A stretch of DNA of 64,000 nucleotides from Croceibacterium aestuarii. Lineage in GTDB: Bacteria > Pseudomonadota > Alphaproteobacteria > Sphingomonadales > Sphingomonadaceae. The stretch lies in NCBI RefSeq assembly GCF_030657335.1, contig NZ_CP131039.1, forward strand, positions 248,001 to 312,000, read 5' to 3'. Positions 51,475 to 60,793 of the stretch are shown here, in pieces. The notes under the pieces were generated by a model. It was not told the DNA's origin. It did not search any database and worked only from the letters and a program-made list of their open reading frames with translations. The position numbers were made by a program, and so were the translations under genes. Positions within the stretch are counted from its first letter, which is position 1. Every line of letters begins with the position of its first letter.

Positions 51475-53019
51475 TCAGCGCGCTTTCGCGCACTCTTCCC
51501 GCAACATTCGCACAAGCCCCCAGGCCATCGCCAGCAGCACCAGCGCAAAGGGCAGGCCGGTGACGATCGCCGCGGTCTGCAGCGCGGTCAGCCCGCCGGC
51601 CCAGAGCAGGGCTCCGGCAAGCAGCCCCATGGCGACCGCCCAGGTCACCCGCGGCAGGAAACCGGCGTGGTGGTGTCCCCCAGAAGCGATCATCGCGGTG
51701 ACCAGCGCGCCAGAGTCCGCCGAGGTAACGAAGAACGTCGTGACGATGACGATCGACAGCGCCGAAAGCCCGCTCGCCCACGGATAGTGCGCGAAGAAGG
51801 CGAAAAGCGCGTCGGGCATCGAACGGCCGACCGCCTCCGATAACCCGCCTTGCCCGAACAGTTCGATGTACAATGCGCTGTCGCCGAAGATCGTCATCCA
51901 GGCGAAGGTGAACAGCACCGGCACCAGCAGAACCCCGCCGAGGAATTCGCGCACCGTGCGCCCATACGAGATGCGGGCGATGAAGATGCCGACGAAAGGC
52001 GACCAGCTTATCCACCAGGCCCAGTAGAACAGCGTCCAGCTGCTCTGCCATTCGCCGACGTTGTAGGTCTCGGTCCAGGTCGAAAGGTAGATGAAGCGTT
52101 GCAGGTAATAGCCGATGTTCTGCACGAAGGCGTCGAACAGGAACACGGTGGGGCCAAGCACCAGGATGGCGAGCGTCAGCAGCACCGCCAGACCCATGTT
52201 GAATTCCGACAATCGCTTGATGCCGACATCGAGCCCGAGCGCGACCGAGATTGTCGCCAGCGACGTGATCACGGCGATGATGATGGCGTGGCTGACACCG
52301 TTCTGGGGCACCCCCGTCAGCAAGCTCAATCCGGCGTTGACCTGATTTGCGCCGAAGCCGAGCGAGGCGGCGACGCCGCAGACGGTGGCGACGATCGCCA
52401 GCACGTCGATGGCGTCGACCAGCCAGGTGGGAATTTTCGGGTAGGCGGTGCGCAGGAAGGCGCCGATGCTCAGGGTCAGCCCGCGGTTGAACGCCACGTA
52501 GGCAAGCGCGAGGCCGATCATCGCGTAGATTCCCCAAGCATGCAGCCCCCAATGCAGGAACACCAGGCCCATGGCGTGCTGGGCGTTGCCGGCAAGGCCG
52601 CGGGGCAGTGCCGCGTCGGGAGTGGAAAAGGCGCTTACCGGCGGGTTGGAGAAATGCATCACCGGCTCGGCGACGCCGTAGAACATCAGGCCGATGCCCA
52701 TGCCGGCACTGAACAGCATCGCGAACCATGTGGCGCGCGAATATTCGGGGCGCGCCGCCTCGCCGCCGAGCCGGATGTGCCCGGTTCGCCCGAAGGCCAG
52801 CATCACGCAGCCGAGCAACAGGACGTTGACGGTCAGCACCAGCACCCAGCCGAAGGTGTGCGTCGCGACCGCTTGCACTGCGCCGAAGCGCGCGGCGGCG
52901 AGTTCGGGATCGGCGACGGCGGCAACGATCAGGACGGCGATGAGCGCAATCGCGCCAAAGAACACCGTCGGCTTGAACTGCGATCGGTCGGCTCCGGCCG
53001 AAGCTGGACTTGCGCTCAT
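51475..53019 (-). CDS. BCCT-family transporter (betaine/carnitine/choline type)
   Basis: 514 residues with 12 predicted helices. AMLFSAGMGIGLMFYGVAEPVMHF and WTLFYWAWWISWSPFVGIFIARISYGRTVREFL are the BCCT signatures; the latter carries the Trp residues of the substrate box. GMGIGLMF lacks the Met/Asp pattern that would prove Na+ or H+ coupling. It likely brings in glycine betaine, choline or a relative. A short hydrophilic C-terminus suggests no osmosensing extension. The ATG at 53019 is followed upstream by a 320-bp divergent region. Confidence 0.93.
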   Translation of the reverse strand: MSASPASAGADRSQFKPTVFFGAIALIAVLIVAAVADPELAAARFGAVQAVATHTFGWVLVLTVNVLLLGCVMLAFGRTGHIRLGGEAARPEYSRATWFAMLFSAGMGIGLMFYGVAEPVMHFSNPPVSAFSTPDAALPRGLAGNAQHAMGLVFLHWGLHAWGIYAMIGLALAYVAFNRGLTLSIGAFLRTAYPKIPTWLVDAIDVLAIVATVCGVAASLGFGANQVNAGLSLLTGVPQNGVSHAIIIAVITSLATISVALGLDVGIKRLSEFNMGLAVLLTLAILVLGPTVFLFDAFVQNIGYYLQRFIYLSTWTETYNVGEWQSSWTLFYWAWWISWSPFVGIFIARISYGRTVREFLGGVLLVPVLFTFAWMTIFGDSALYIELFGQGGLSEAVGRSMPDALFAFFAHYPWASGLSALSIVIVTTFFVTSADSGALVTAMIASGGHHHAGFLPRVTWAVAMGLLAGALLWAGGLTALQTAAIVTGLPFALVLLAMAWGLVRMLREECAKAR

Positions 53020-53339
53020 CCGCCAAGCCCTGAAATGAACGGTGCAGATAATCGAGTTAGGCGGATGCTATTTCACCTCGGTGCAAAGTAGTTATCCCAC
53101 GAGTTTGCCGCACTTGCGGTCGAAATCGGTCCGGCGCGCCGGCGAATGGCGTCCGCGGTACCGCCGCGCGGCCGCTATTGCAACGATTGCACCCCATCGG
53201 CGCGCATCGGGCCTCCCGTTATTTTCCGACAACTGTCCGAAGCGGGAATTGTTTTTCCACGCTGCGAGCGGCCAGCGCAAACGCCTCATTTTGATGACGA
53301 CAGGCATTCTGGTAATCGTAGACGAGAGGGGGATTTCTC
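53020..53339. other. 320-bp divergent intergenic region (BCCT carrier / serine hydrolase)
   Basis: No gene, RNA or repeat is supported. The right half contains T-rich stretches and GAGAGGGGG at 53323-53331, which is the ribosome binding site of the serine hydrolase. Confidence 0.6.
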
Positions 53340-54557
53340 GTGCGGTATGCGATGGCGTTGCTTGCGCTCCTGTGGACGTCCGGCCTGCTGGCCCGCGATG
53401 CAGACACGCCGATCGATGCGTTTGTCGATCGGGAGCTGCCCGCATCCGGAGCTCCGGGGGTCGCGTATGCCGTTGTCGACAACGGCAAGATCCGCACCGG
53501 CGCGCGAGGCACGGTGCTGGCGGGAGGCGATCGGATAGTCACGCCCGACACCCCCTTCCACATCGGTTCGATCTCCAAGAGCTTTACCGCGCTTGCAATC
53601 ATGCAGTTGGTCGAAGCCGGACAGGTAGACCTGGATACCGGGGTGGCAGACTATCTCGACGTCTTTCGGGGGCGTCCGCAGGGCCAGATAACCGTTCGCC
53701 AGTTGCTCAGCCACACGAGCGGATATTCGACGGTGCAAGGCAATAGCCGGCATGGGGACAGCACGCTTGCGAAGCACGTCGCTCGCCTGGCCCGCTGGAA
53801 ACCGGCCTATTCGGCGGGCGAGCGATGGGAGTATTCCAACGCGAATTACCAGATCCTGGGCGCTTTGATCGAGGCAGTGAGCGGCCAGGATTACGCCACG
53901 TACGTCCAAGTCAACATCTTGATCCCGCTCGGGATGAGCGACAGCTTCGTTGCTGACGGCGGCACGCCGCGAGGCGTCGCCGTCGGACACCGTCCGTGGT
54001 TTGGCGGAAAGCGCGCCTATCAACGAGGCGGGACGGAACCCGCGAACGCGCCCGCGGGAGGCGTGTTTTCTAGCGCTCGCGACCTTGCCCTCTACCTCGC
54101 CATGATGATCAACGGTCAAGACGACCTTATCAGCGTAGCCGGCAAGGCGATGATGTTGAAGCCGGCAAGCGAGGCGTCGCCGTTCTACGGTCTGGGATGG
54201 TTCGTCGACTCTGCGACCGGAACTGCATATCACGACGGCCTCGTCCCGGGGACGGAGACACTCGCCACACTGCTGCCCGATAAAGCACAAGCAGCAGTCG
54301 TGCTGGTCAACGCTAACGGCGGGATTGGCTTCGGCGAAAACCTGCAACTGCGCAAAGGTATCACCGCAAAGGCGTTGGGCGTGCCATACCACGGTGAAGG
54401 CTCGCGTATCTGGTCAAAGGCGACGTACCTGATGGTACTCCTGTTGCCGGTCTTCTTCCTGGCGAGCATCGGCTGGGCCTGGTTCGCCCGCGACAAGATC
54501 AGGGCCAAGTCCGGCGCTGCCGGTCTGTTTAGTCTATGGCTTCGCTCTTTGCCATGA
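53340..54557 (+). CDS. Serine hydrolase of the beta-lactamase/PBP4*-like family, membrane anchored
   Basis: 405 residues from a GTG with GAGGGGG 7 nt upstream. Signal peptide about 1-19. The active-site motifs are Ser77-I-S-Lys80 (HIGSISKSFTALA) and Tyr165-Ser-Asn167 (EYSNANYQILGALIEAVSG), with HDGLVPG as the third element. A helix at about 362-383 (YLMVLLLPVFFLASIGWAWFA) anchors it. Related proteins are esterases or D-aminopeptidases and usually have further C-terminal helices. Here the frame ends after the first helix, and a -1-frame ORF overlapping by 22 bp encodes two more helices. Confidence 0.88.
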   Translation: MRYAMALLALLWTSGLLARDADTPIDAFVDRELPASGAPGVAYAVVDNGKIRTGARGTVLAGGDRIVTPDTPFHIGSISKSFTALAIMQLVEAGQVDLDTGVADYLDVFRGRPQGQITVRQLLSHTSGYSTVQGNSRHGDSTLAKHVARLARWKPAYSAGERWEYSNANYQILGALIEAVSGQDYATYVQVNILIPLGMSDSFVADGGTPRGVAVGHRPWFGGKRAYQRGGTEPANAPAGGVFSSARDLALYLAMMINGQDDLISVAGKAMMLKPASEASPFYGLGWFVDSATGTAYHDGLVPGTETLATLLPDKAQAAVVLVNANGGIGFGENLQLRKGITAKALGVPYHGEGSRIWSKATYLMVLLLPVFFLASIGWAWFARDKIRAKSGAAGLFSLWLRSLP

Positions 54558-54721
54558 TCGTGCTCGCCGCTTTCCTGCTGATTGTCATCCCGCGGATGTT
54601 CGGCGGCTCGATCGGCACTCTTCTGCTATTCCAGCCCGACTTCGCATGGGCGATGGTCGCTGCCGCCGCCTTGGGCCTCCTATGGGCGGTGTTCAGACTT
54701 TCGGTGGCCCACGGCGGCTAA
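54536..54721 (+). CDS. Small two-helix membrane protein overlapping the serine hydrolase end
   Basis: 61 residues from an ATG at 54536. Two hydrophobic helices (MIVLAAFLLIVIPRMFG and FAWAMVAAAALGLLWAVFRL). It overlaps the preceding gene by 22 bp in the -1 frame. Either it is a translationally coupled small protein, or it is the severed C-terminal membrane part of the serine hydrolase (frameshift). No ribosome binding site is obvious. Confidence 0.55.
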   Translation: MASLFAMIVLAAFLLIVIPRMFGGSIGTLLLFQPDFAWAMVAAAALGLLWAVFRLSVAHGG

Positions 54722-54925
54722 ACGCCCTTACCGTGTACGTCAGGAATGTCTGCGGCTGGCCTGCTTTCGGCCTCGGTTTGCGCTTTCAGGACCGTGCGAA
54801 GCGGACCATTCGACAACGGCCTCGATTCGGCCATTTGCATGTATGTAGGATTTCCGTGCATGAAGGATCGGGGACTGGACGGGGCGCATGGCTCCTGGCG
54901 CCCCCGGGCAGCACAGGAGACAGGC

Positions 54926-55279
54926 ATGCCAGCACCGATCGTGTTCTTCGACATCGCCGGGCCCGATGGCGCGGCGGTGCAGGCATTCTATGCCGAGGTG
55001 TTCGGCTGGAAGGTTGCCGCGGACGGCGCGGTGTCGGTCGCGACCGCCGGGCAACTCGAGGGCAATCTGCGCACCGAGGGCACGAACGAAAGCATGCTCT
55101 ATTTCGGCGTGCCCGACGTGACCGTCGCGCTTGCCCGGGTGACCGCCAACGGCGGCACGGTCGAGGCTCCGCGCTTCGAAGTTCCCGGGGTGGTCATCCT
55201 CGGCCTGTTCCGCGATCCGGCTGGCAACCGCATGGGCCTTGTCGAGATCGGCGAGGACGGCCGGGCGATCATTCCATAG
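54926..55279 (+). CDS. VOC-family (glyoxalase-like) protein
   Basis: 117 residues with the paired beta-alpha-beta-beta-beta units of the vicinal oxygen chelate fold: PIVFFDIAGPDGAAVQAFYAEVFGWKV at the start and VVILGLFRDPAGNRMGLVEIG at the end. Only some metal-ligand positions (final Glu in VEIG) are recognisable. Members are glyoxalases, dioxygenases or resistance proteins; the role is open. The ATG at 54926 has AGGAG 8 nt upstream, so the longer frame from 54746 is not used. Confidence 0.85.
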   Translation: MPAPIVFFDIAGPDGAAVQAFYAEVFGWKVAADGAVSVATAGQLEGNLRTEGTNESMLYFGVPDVTVALARVTANGGTVEAPRFEVPGVVILGLFRDPAGNRMGLVEIGEDGRAIIP

Positions 55280-55404
55280 GAGAAGATATTTCCTCGCCCG
55301 AGGGCCGCTTCGCCGCGTTCATTTGCTGAACATCATTTGGCAGCACGGTGGGCGCGCAGCCGCTCTCTAAGAGCTCGCCAAGGAACGATTTTTCAGCGCA
55401 AACC

Positions 55405-55478
55405 TGGATGCCCCGCGTGGATTCGAACCACGATTGACGGAGTCAGAGTCCGTAGTCTTGCCGTTAGACGACGGGGCA
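55405..55478 (-). tRNA. tRNA-Gln (anticodon CTG)
   Basis: Minus-strand cloverleaf: acceptor TGCCCCG/CGGGGCA, D-arm TCGTCTAACGGCAAGA, anticodon arm ACGGA-CTCTGAC-TCCGT giving CTG, T-loop GGTTCGAATCC, discriminator T, CCA encoded at 55405-55407. Confidence 0.94.
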
Positions 55479-55621
55479 ACGAGGGGGCGCACTTAGGCAG
55501 GGGCCGGGGCCACGTCAAGTCGCGCCGAGCGGCAAACTTGCCCCGCCTGCCGCGCTCGGCTAGCCTGCTGGCAGGTTCGGTTCCCGCACGGGGCCGCGAA
55601 TGACAGAGAAGTTGGATTTCC

Positions 55622-56737
55622 ATGGCGGATCACTCACCGCCCGAGCAGCTCCGTTCGGCTGCATCGAAGGCAAACGGCACGACGCAGCCGCCGGAAGGGT
55701 GGCGGCGCCCGCCGCACAATCATTATCGCCAGGCCTATGCCGCGATCGACCTCGGCACCAACAATTGCCGCTTGCTGATCGCCCGCCCGACCTCGGAAAA
55801 CTTCATCGTCATCGACGCCTTCAGCCGCGTCGTGCGGCTCGGCGAAGGGCTGGCGCAGTCCGGCCGCCTGTCGGATGCGGCCATGGACCGCGCCGTCGGG
55901 GCTCTCAAGATTTGCGCCGAAAAGCTGCGCCGCCGCAATGTTCATCTCGCCCGCTCGGTCGCCACCGAGGCGTGCCGCCGCGCCTCGAACGGCGCCAGCT
56001 TCATCGAGCGCGTACAGCGCGAGACGGGTATCCTCCTCGACGTGATCAGCGCGCAGGAAGAGGCGCGGCTCGCGGTGCTCGGCTGCCACATCCTGCTCGA
56101 GGACGGGATCGGCCCGGCGATGATCTTCGACATCGGCGGCGGCTCGACCGAACTTGTCCTGATCGAACCCGGCGGCCCGGTGCCGCGGATCATCGACTGG
56201 CAGAGCGTTCCTTGGGGCGTCGTCTCGCTGACCGAGACGGTCGGGCCTGAAAAAGAGGACGCCGACGACGAGGAGCGCGCCGCGCGCTACGCCGAAATGC
56301 GCCGCATCGTATCCGAAAGCTTCGCCGCGTTCGCCGCGCGGATCGAAGGGCATCGCGCGCCCGACCTGCGGCTGCTCGGCACCAGCGGCACGGTCACGAC
56401 CCTGGCCAGCGTCCATCTCGAACTGCCGCAATACGACCGCAACGCGATCGACGGGCTGGTGGTGCCGTCGGACTCGATGCGCGATATCGCCACGCGGCTT
56501 TCGTCGATGGCCCCGCCGCAGCGGCGCGGTCTGCCGTGCATCGGCAACGAGCGTGCCGATCTGGTGGTGGCGGGCTGCGCCATACTCGAGACGATCCTCG
56601 ACATCTGGCCGGCGCCGCGCCTCGGGGTGGCCGACCGCGGCATTCGCGAAGGCATCCTGCGCTCGCTCATGGCCGCCGACGCCGAGGGCAGCCAGGCCCG
56701 CGCCGAACTCAAGCGCGCAAGGCAGGGGGAAGCATGA
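55622..56737 (+). CDS. Ppx/GppA-family exopolyphosphatase/pppGpp phosphohydrolase
   Basis: 371 residues. The actin-like ATPase motifs are AAIDLGTNNCRLLIARP (phosphate 1), DIGGGSTELVLIEPGG (phosphate 2) and LLGTSGTVTTLASVHL; the catalytic Glu is in SAQEEARLAVLGC. The protein is shorter than E. coli GppA because the C-terminal HD domain is missing, as is common in alphaproteobacteria. A 40-residue Pro/Ala-rich N-terminal extension is present. It overlaps rlmE by 4 bp, a usual alphaproteobacterial pair. Confidence 0.92.
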   Translation: MADHSPPEQLRSAASKANGTTQPPEGWRRPPHNHYRQAYAAIDLGTNNCRLLIARPTSENFIVIDAFSRVVRLGEGLAQSGRLSDAAMDRAVGALKICAEKLRRRNVHLARSVATEACRRASNGASFIERVQRETGILLDVISAQEEARLAVLGCHILLEDGIGPAMIFDIGGGSTELVLIEPGGPVPRIIDWQSVPWGVVSLTETVGPEKEDADDEERAARYAEMRRIVSESFAAFAARIEGHRAPDLRLLGTSGTVTTLASVHLELPQYDRNAIDGLVVPSDSMRDIATRLSSMAPPQRRGLPCIGNERADLVVAGCAILETILDIWPAPRLGVADRGIREGILRSLMAADAEGSQARAELKRARQGEA

Positions 56738-57399
56738 GCCGCTCGGGCAAAGACTCCGATCGCCGGGTCAAGACCGGCCGGGGGCGCACCGCATCCTCGG
56801 TCCGCTGGCTCGAGAGGCAACTCAACGATCCCTACGTCAAGCAGGCCAAAGCCGAGGGCTATCGCAGCCGTGCGGCCTACAAGCTGATCGAGCTCGACGA
56901 CCGTTTCGGGCTGGTCAAGGGAGCGAAGCGGGTGGTCGATCTCGGCATTGCCCCCGGCGGCTGGAGCCAGGTGGTCCGCAAACGCGCGCCGCAGGCGAAG
57001 GTGGCGGGCATCGACCTGCTCGAAACCGAGCCTATCGAAGGGGTGACCATCCTGCTGATGGACTTCCTTTCCGACGAAGCGCCCGCAGCGCTGTCCGAAG
57101 CGCTCGGCGGCGCGCCCGACCTCGTGCTGTCGGACATGGCCGCCAACACCGTCGGTCACAAGCAGACCGATCATTTGCGCACCATGGGGCTGGTCGAGAC
57201 CGCGGCCGACTTCGCGATCGCGACGCTGGAGGAAGGCGGCGCATTCGTCGCCAAGGTCCTGGCCGGCGGGACCGACGCCGACCTCCTGGCGCAGCTCAAG
57301 CAGCACTTTCGCAGCGTCAAGCACGCGAAACCCCCGGCGAGCCGCAAGGGCTCGTCGGAGTGGTACGTGGTAGCGCAGGGGTTCAAGGGGCGCGGTTAG
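56734..57399 (+). CDS. rlmE: 23S rRNA (uridine-2'-O-)-methyltransferase
   Basis: 221 residues, FtsJ/RrmJ family. YRSRAAYKLIELDDRFGLVKGAKRVVDLGIAPGGWSQV carries the first catalytic Lys and the SAM-binding loop. DLVLSDMAANTVGHKQTDH carries the catalytic Asp, and FVAKVLAGG the second Lys. It methylates U2552 of 23S rRNA at the A-loop. The ATG at 56734 overlaps the preceding stop (ATGA). The gene is convergent with the cytochrome c gene, 16 bp apart. Confidence 0.95.
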   Translation: MSRSGKDSDRRVKTGRGRTASSVRWLERQLNDPYVKQAKAEGYRSRAAYKLIELDDRFGLVKGAKRVVDLGIAPGGWSQVVRKRAPQAKVAGIDLLETEPIEGVTILLMDFLSDEAPAALSEALGGAPDLVLSDMAANTVGHKQTDHLRTMGLVETAADFAIATLEEGGAFVAKVLAGGTDADLLAQLKQHFRSVKHAKPPASRKGSSEWYVVAQGFKGRG

Positions 57400-57415
57400 C
57401 GCCCCTGCGCCGAGT

Positions 57416-58099
57416 TTACGGGTTCGTGGTCGCCCCGACCTGCTCTGGCACCGGCTTTTGCATGCCCGTCGCGTCGGCCGCCTCGACCGGCTCGACCGCG
57501 CTGCCTTCGACATCCGCGGTGATCGCTTCTTCGCCGGCGGCAGCGGCATCGCCTTCCGCCGGAGCTGCGGCCGGAGCGGGATAGTCGGGACCGCCGCCGT
57601 TGGCCTTGAGGTAAGCGATGACGTTGGCGCGGTCTTCCGGCTTGCCGAGGCCGGCGAAGCTCATCTTGGTTCCGGGCGCGAAGGCTTTCGGGCTGGTGAG
57701 CCAGGCATCGAGGTTTTCGTAAGTCCAGTTGCCGCCATGGCCGGACAGCGCGCTGGAGAAGGCGTAACCGGCCTTGCCCTGACCGATCGGCTCGCCGACC
57801 GTGCCGTAGAGGTTCGGCCCGATGCCGTTGGCGCCGCCCTGCTCGATCGTGTGGCACGAGGTGCACTTGGCGAAGATCTTTTCGCCCGCCGCCGGGTCGG
57901 CCGCGGCCAGCAGGGTGCCGAGATCCGGCCCCTGGTCCGCCCCGCCGCCTTCGTCCGCCGCCTCGACAGGATAGCCGGCTACTTCCGGCCCTTCATGCGA
58001 ATCGGCCCGGAACACGTGCGAGCTGACGCTGCTGAGGCCAAGTGCGACGATGCCGGAAGCAAGAACCCAGCCTGCGATAGTGTTGAAACGGTCTGTCAT
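57416..58099 (-). CDS. Membrane-anchored class I cytochrome c (CycM/c552-like)
   Basis: 227 residues. N-terminal helix at about 8-25 (IAGWVLASGIVALGLSSV) anchors it. Haem site Cys79-Thr-Ser-Cys82-His83 (KCTSCHTIE), and the axial Met146 is in GTKMSFAG. The long Pro/Ala/Glu-rich C-terminal tail of about 55 residues is unusual and probably disordered. It carries electrons from the bc1 complex to terminal oxidases. The gene is divergent from pheA, with 128 bp between. Confidence 0.92.
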   Translation of the reverse strand: MTDRFNTIAGWVLASGIVALGLSSVSSHVFRADSHEGPEVAGYPVEAADEGGGADQGPDLGTLLAAADPAAGEKIFAKCTSCHTIEQGGANGIGPNLYGTVGEPIGQGKAGYAFSSALSGHGGNWTYENLDAWLTSPKAFAPGTKMSFAGLGKPEDRANVIAYLKANGGGPDYPAPAAAPAEGDAAAAGEEAITADVEGSAVEPVEAADATGMQKPVPEQVGATTNP

Positions 58100-58227
58100 C
58101 GGTGCGGTAAGTCTGCCTAGGGAACTTCGCGCGCCGCTCTAGTGGGGCGCGCCGCGCTTCGCAAGCCCGATACTGGCGCATAAGCGGCTTGTCCCCTGCC
58201 CCCCGCGCGGTTACGCGCCCTTGCACC

Positions 58228-59121
58228 ATGCACAGCTTCCCCCTCCCCGCCCTCGCCCTGGTCGAGCAGATGGCCGCCGCGGCCGCCGAGAACCCGGCGC
58301 AGGCCATCGCCTTTCAGGGCGCGCCGGGGGCCAATTCGCACAAGGCTGCGCTCGAATGGGCGCCCGGCTGCCTGCCGCTGCCGTGCTTCAGTTTCGAGGA
58401 CGCGATCGAGGCGGTGAAATCCGAGCGGGCGGGCTGCGCAATCATCCCGATCGAGAATTCGCAACACGGGCGCGTCGCCGACATTCATTTCCTGCTGCCG
58501 GAAAGCGGCCTGGCCATTGTCGGCGAGCATTTCCTGCCCATCCGCTACGCCGTGATGGCGCTCGGCGAAGGACCGTTCGAAGCGGCCTATTCGCACCCGC
58601 AGGCGCTGGGCCAGACGCGGTTCTGGCTGCGCAAGCGCGGCATCGTGCCGATGACCTACCCCGACACCGCCGGCGCCGCCGCCTTCGTCAAGGAGCAGGG
58701 GGATACCAGGGCCTGCGCCATCGCTCCGCGCATCGCCGCCGACCTCTACGACCTCAAGGTGATCGAGGAAGACGTCGCCGATGCCGACGACAACACGACG
58801 CGCTTCGTGATACTTGCCAATGAGGCGCTCGATCCGGCCGCGCTGCGGGGCGCAGCGGCCATGACGACCTTTGTCTTCGAAGTGAAGAACATCCCCGCGG
58901 CGCTGTACAAGGCCATGGGCGGTTTCGCGACCAACGGGGTCAATATGACCAAGCTCGAGAGCTACCAGAAGGGCGCGAGCTTCGCGGCGACGATGTTCTA
59001 TGCCGATATCGTCGGCGCGCCCGGCGATCCCGCGGTCGATCGCGCGCTCGACGAGCTGGCGTTCCACTGCAAGGAGCTGCGGATCCTCGGCACTTATCCG
59101 CAGGCACTGCAGCGCGGCTGA
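58228..59121 (+). CDS. pheA: Prephenate dehydratase
   Basis: 297 residues. The catalytic domain includes IAFQGAPGANSHKAAL, CAIIPIENSQHGRVADIHFLL and DNTTRFVIL with the essential TRF motif. The C-terminal ACT domain is at about 215-290 (TTFVFEVKNIPAALYKAMGGFATNGVNMTKLESYQ) and binds phenylalanine for feedback control. It makes phenylpyruvate from prephenate; no chorismate mutase domain is fused. The ATG at 58228 has no strong ribosome binding site, and in-frame GTG codons upstream are possible. Confidence 0.94.
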   Translation: MHSFPLPALALVEQMAAAAAENPAQAIAFQGAPGANSHKAALEWAPGCLPLPCFSFEDAIEAVKSERAGCAIIPIENSQHGRVADIHFLLPESGLAIVGEHFLPIRYAVMALGEGPFEAAYSHPQALGQTRFWLRKRGIVPMTYPDTAGAAAFVKEQGDTRACAIAPRIAADLYDLKVIEEDVADADDNTTRFVILANEALDPAALRGAAAMTTFVFEVKNIPAALYKAMGGFATNGVNMTKLESYQKGASFAATMFYADIVGAPGDPAVDRALDELAFHCKELRILGTYPQALQRG

Positions 59122-59124
59122 CGC

Positions 59125-60051
59125 TCATTCACCGCCGAAAATCGCCACTTCGTCGAGCCCCGCGCTGTCGCAGCGGGCGCGGTACATTCCAGCGGTATTG
59201 AAGGCGAAGGCGGTGGTTCCGTCGGCGGCGACGACGATCAATCCGCCGTCGCCGCCGAGAGCCGCCACCTCGGCCAAGGCCGCGTCGGCTGCGGTCTGCG
59301 CGTCCTCTCCCAGCAACCGCATGCGCATCGCCACGAGGTGCGCTGCGGCGGCGCGCAGGAACACCTCGCCCGCGCCGGTCGCGGAAACCGCGCAACACCG
59401 GTCGTCGGCCCAGGTCCCGGCGCCGATCACCGGCGAATCCCCGATCCGGCCCCAGCGCTTGCCGGTCAGCCCGCCGGTCGAGGTGGCGGCCGCGAGATGG
59501 CCGTGAACGTCGCGCGCCGCCGCGCCGACGGTGCCGTATTTGACGTCGGCGTCGAACCAACCGGTCTTGCGCGCGCGGAATTCCTCCCACTGCTGGCGCC
59601 GCCGCGCCGCTTCGAACCAACCCTCGGGCGCTGGCTCGATCCCGTGCAAGCGGGCGAATTCCTCGGCGCCGGCCCCCGCGAGGAAGACGTGCGGCCCTTG
59701 TTCCATGACCTTGCGCGCCAACGAGACCGGGTTCCTTATCGTGCGTACCCCCGCGACCGCCCCGGCGGCGCGGCTGCGGCCGTCCATGACCGCCGCGTCG
59801 AGCTCGAAATGCCCTTCGTAGGCGACGGTCGAACCGCGTCCGGCGTTGAACTGCGGATCGTCTTCCAGGACCCGTACCGCTGCCTCGACCGCATCGAGCG
59901 CAGTTCCGTGTGCGGCAAGAATAGCGGCGGCCGCGCCGCGCGCGGCAGCCAGGGCGGCGCGCACCGCTGCCTCGTCCGCCGCCGATATGGTCGTGCGCGC
60001 GAGCGTGCCTGCGCCGCCGTGGATCGCCAGACTCCAGCCGGTGTGCGTCAT
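59125..60051 (-). CDS. iaaA: Isoaspartyl peptidase/L-asparaginase (Ntn-hydrolase)
   Basis: 308 residues. The precursor contains SLAIHGGAGT, DDPQFNAGRGST and DGRSRAAGAVAGVRTIRNPVSLARKVM. Autocleavage gives the beta subunit starting with Thr174 in KYGTVGAAARDVHGHLAAATSTGG. Thr174 is both nucleophile and new N-terminus. It removes isoaspartyl residues from peptides. The ATG at 60051 starts MTHTGWSLAIHGG; upstream frame to 60231 is not conserved. The stop lies 3 bp from the pheA stop on the other strand. Confidence 0.93.
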   Translation of the reverse strand: MTHTGWSLAIHGGAGTLARTTISAADEAAVRAALAAARGAAAAILAAHGTALDAVEAAVRVLEDDPQFNAGRGSTVAYEGHFELDAAVMDGRSRAAGAVAGVRTIRNPVSLARKVMEQGPHVFLAGAGAEEFARLHGIEPAPEGWFEAARRRQQWEEFRARKTGWFDADVKYGTVGAAARDVHGHLAAATSTGGLTGKRWGRIGDSPVIGAGTWADDRCCAVSATGAGEVFLRAAAAHLVAMRMRLLGEDAQTAADAALAEVAALGGDGGLIVVAADGTTAFAFNTAGMYRARCDSAGLDEVAIFGGE

Positions 60052-60124
60052 GGCGGCACACCTGCCCACCGGCGCGCTCGCTGGCAAGCTTGCGCGCGCG
60101 CTGCGCCCATGCCACCACCCGAGG

Positions 60125-60793
60125 GTGACGACGGGTCGGGGGGATAATACGGCGGGCGGCGCGGGCAGCGATTTCCTCCGCGACTGGGCAGCCGTGCGCC
60201 ACGACAGCTCGATCCAGTTCGCTCCGATCAAGGAGCCCGAACCGGAAGCGACACCGCAATGGCTCGAAAATCTTCTCGACTGGCTCGGCGACCTGTTCGC
60301 ACCGGTGGCGCGCGCACTGGCCGGGTTTTTTCACGCCATCGGTCTGACCGGCCCGGCATGGCCTTGGATCGGCGGCGCACTTCTGGCCGCCTTGCTGGCC
60401 TTCGCGGCGTGGCGGTGGTGGCCGCGCGAGCGAGAGCGCGGCGAGGCGGAGCGCGAGGATAGCACCTGGTCGCCCGAGCGCGGCGCGGCGCTCGGGCTGC
60501 TCGAGGATGCCGATCGGCTCGCTTCGGAAGGACGCTACGGCGACGCGGCGCACCTCTTGCTGCAGCGCTCGGTCCGGCACATTTCCGAAATGCGGCCCGA
60601 TGCGATGCGGCCCTCGTTCACGGCCCGCGACATCGCCGCGCTGCCGGTGCTTTCGGAAGGCGCGCGCGCCGCCTTTGCCGCGATTGCCGAGCGGGTCGAG
60701 CGCAGCCTCTTCGCGCTGCGTCCGCTCGATGCCGGCGACTGGCAGGCGGCGCGCGAGGCCTATGCCTATTTCGCGCTGGGCCGCGGCGCATGA
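60125..60793 (+). CDS. DUF4129 membrane protein
   Basis: About 222 residues with a membrane helix near 78-96 (WPWIGGALLAALLAFAAWRWW). The N-terminal part FLRDWAAVRHDSSIQFAPI and C-terminal DUF4129 region (LLEDADRLASEGRYGDAAHLLLQRSVRHISEMRPDAMRPSFTARDI) are typical of proteins encoded with MoxR and DUF58 genes. The GTG at 60125 is a guess; an ATG at 60050 would add 25 residues and would overlap iaaA. It overlaps the next gene by 4 bp, so the four genes to 64000 form an operon. Confidence 0.75.
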   Translation: MTTGRGDNTAGGAGSDFLRDWAAVRHDSSIQFAPIKEPEPEATPQWLENLLDWLGDLFAPVARALAGFFHAIGLTGPAWPWIGGALLAALLAFAAWRWWPRERERGEAEREDSTWSPERGAALGLLEDADRLASEGRYGDAAHLLLQRSVRHISEMRPDAMRPSFTARDIAALPVLSEGARAAFAAIAERVERSLFALRPLDAGDWQAAREAYAYFALGRGA

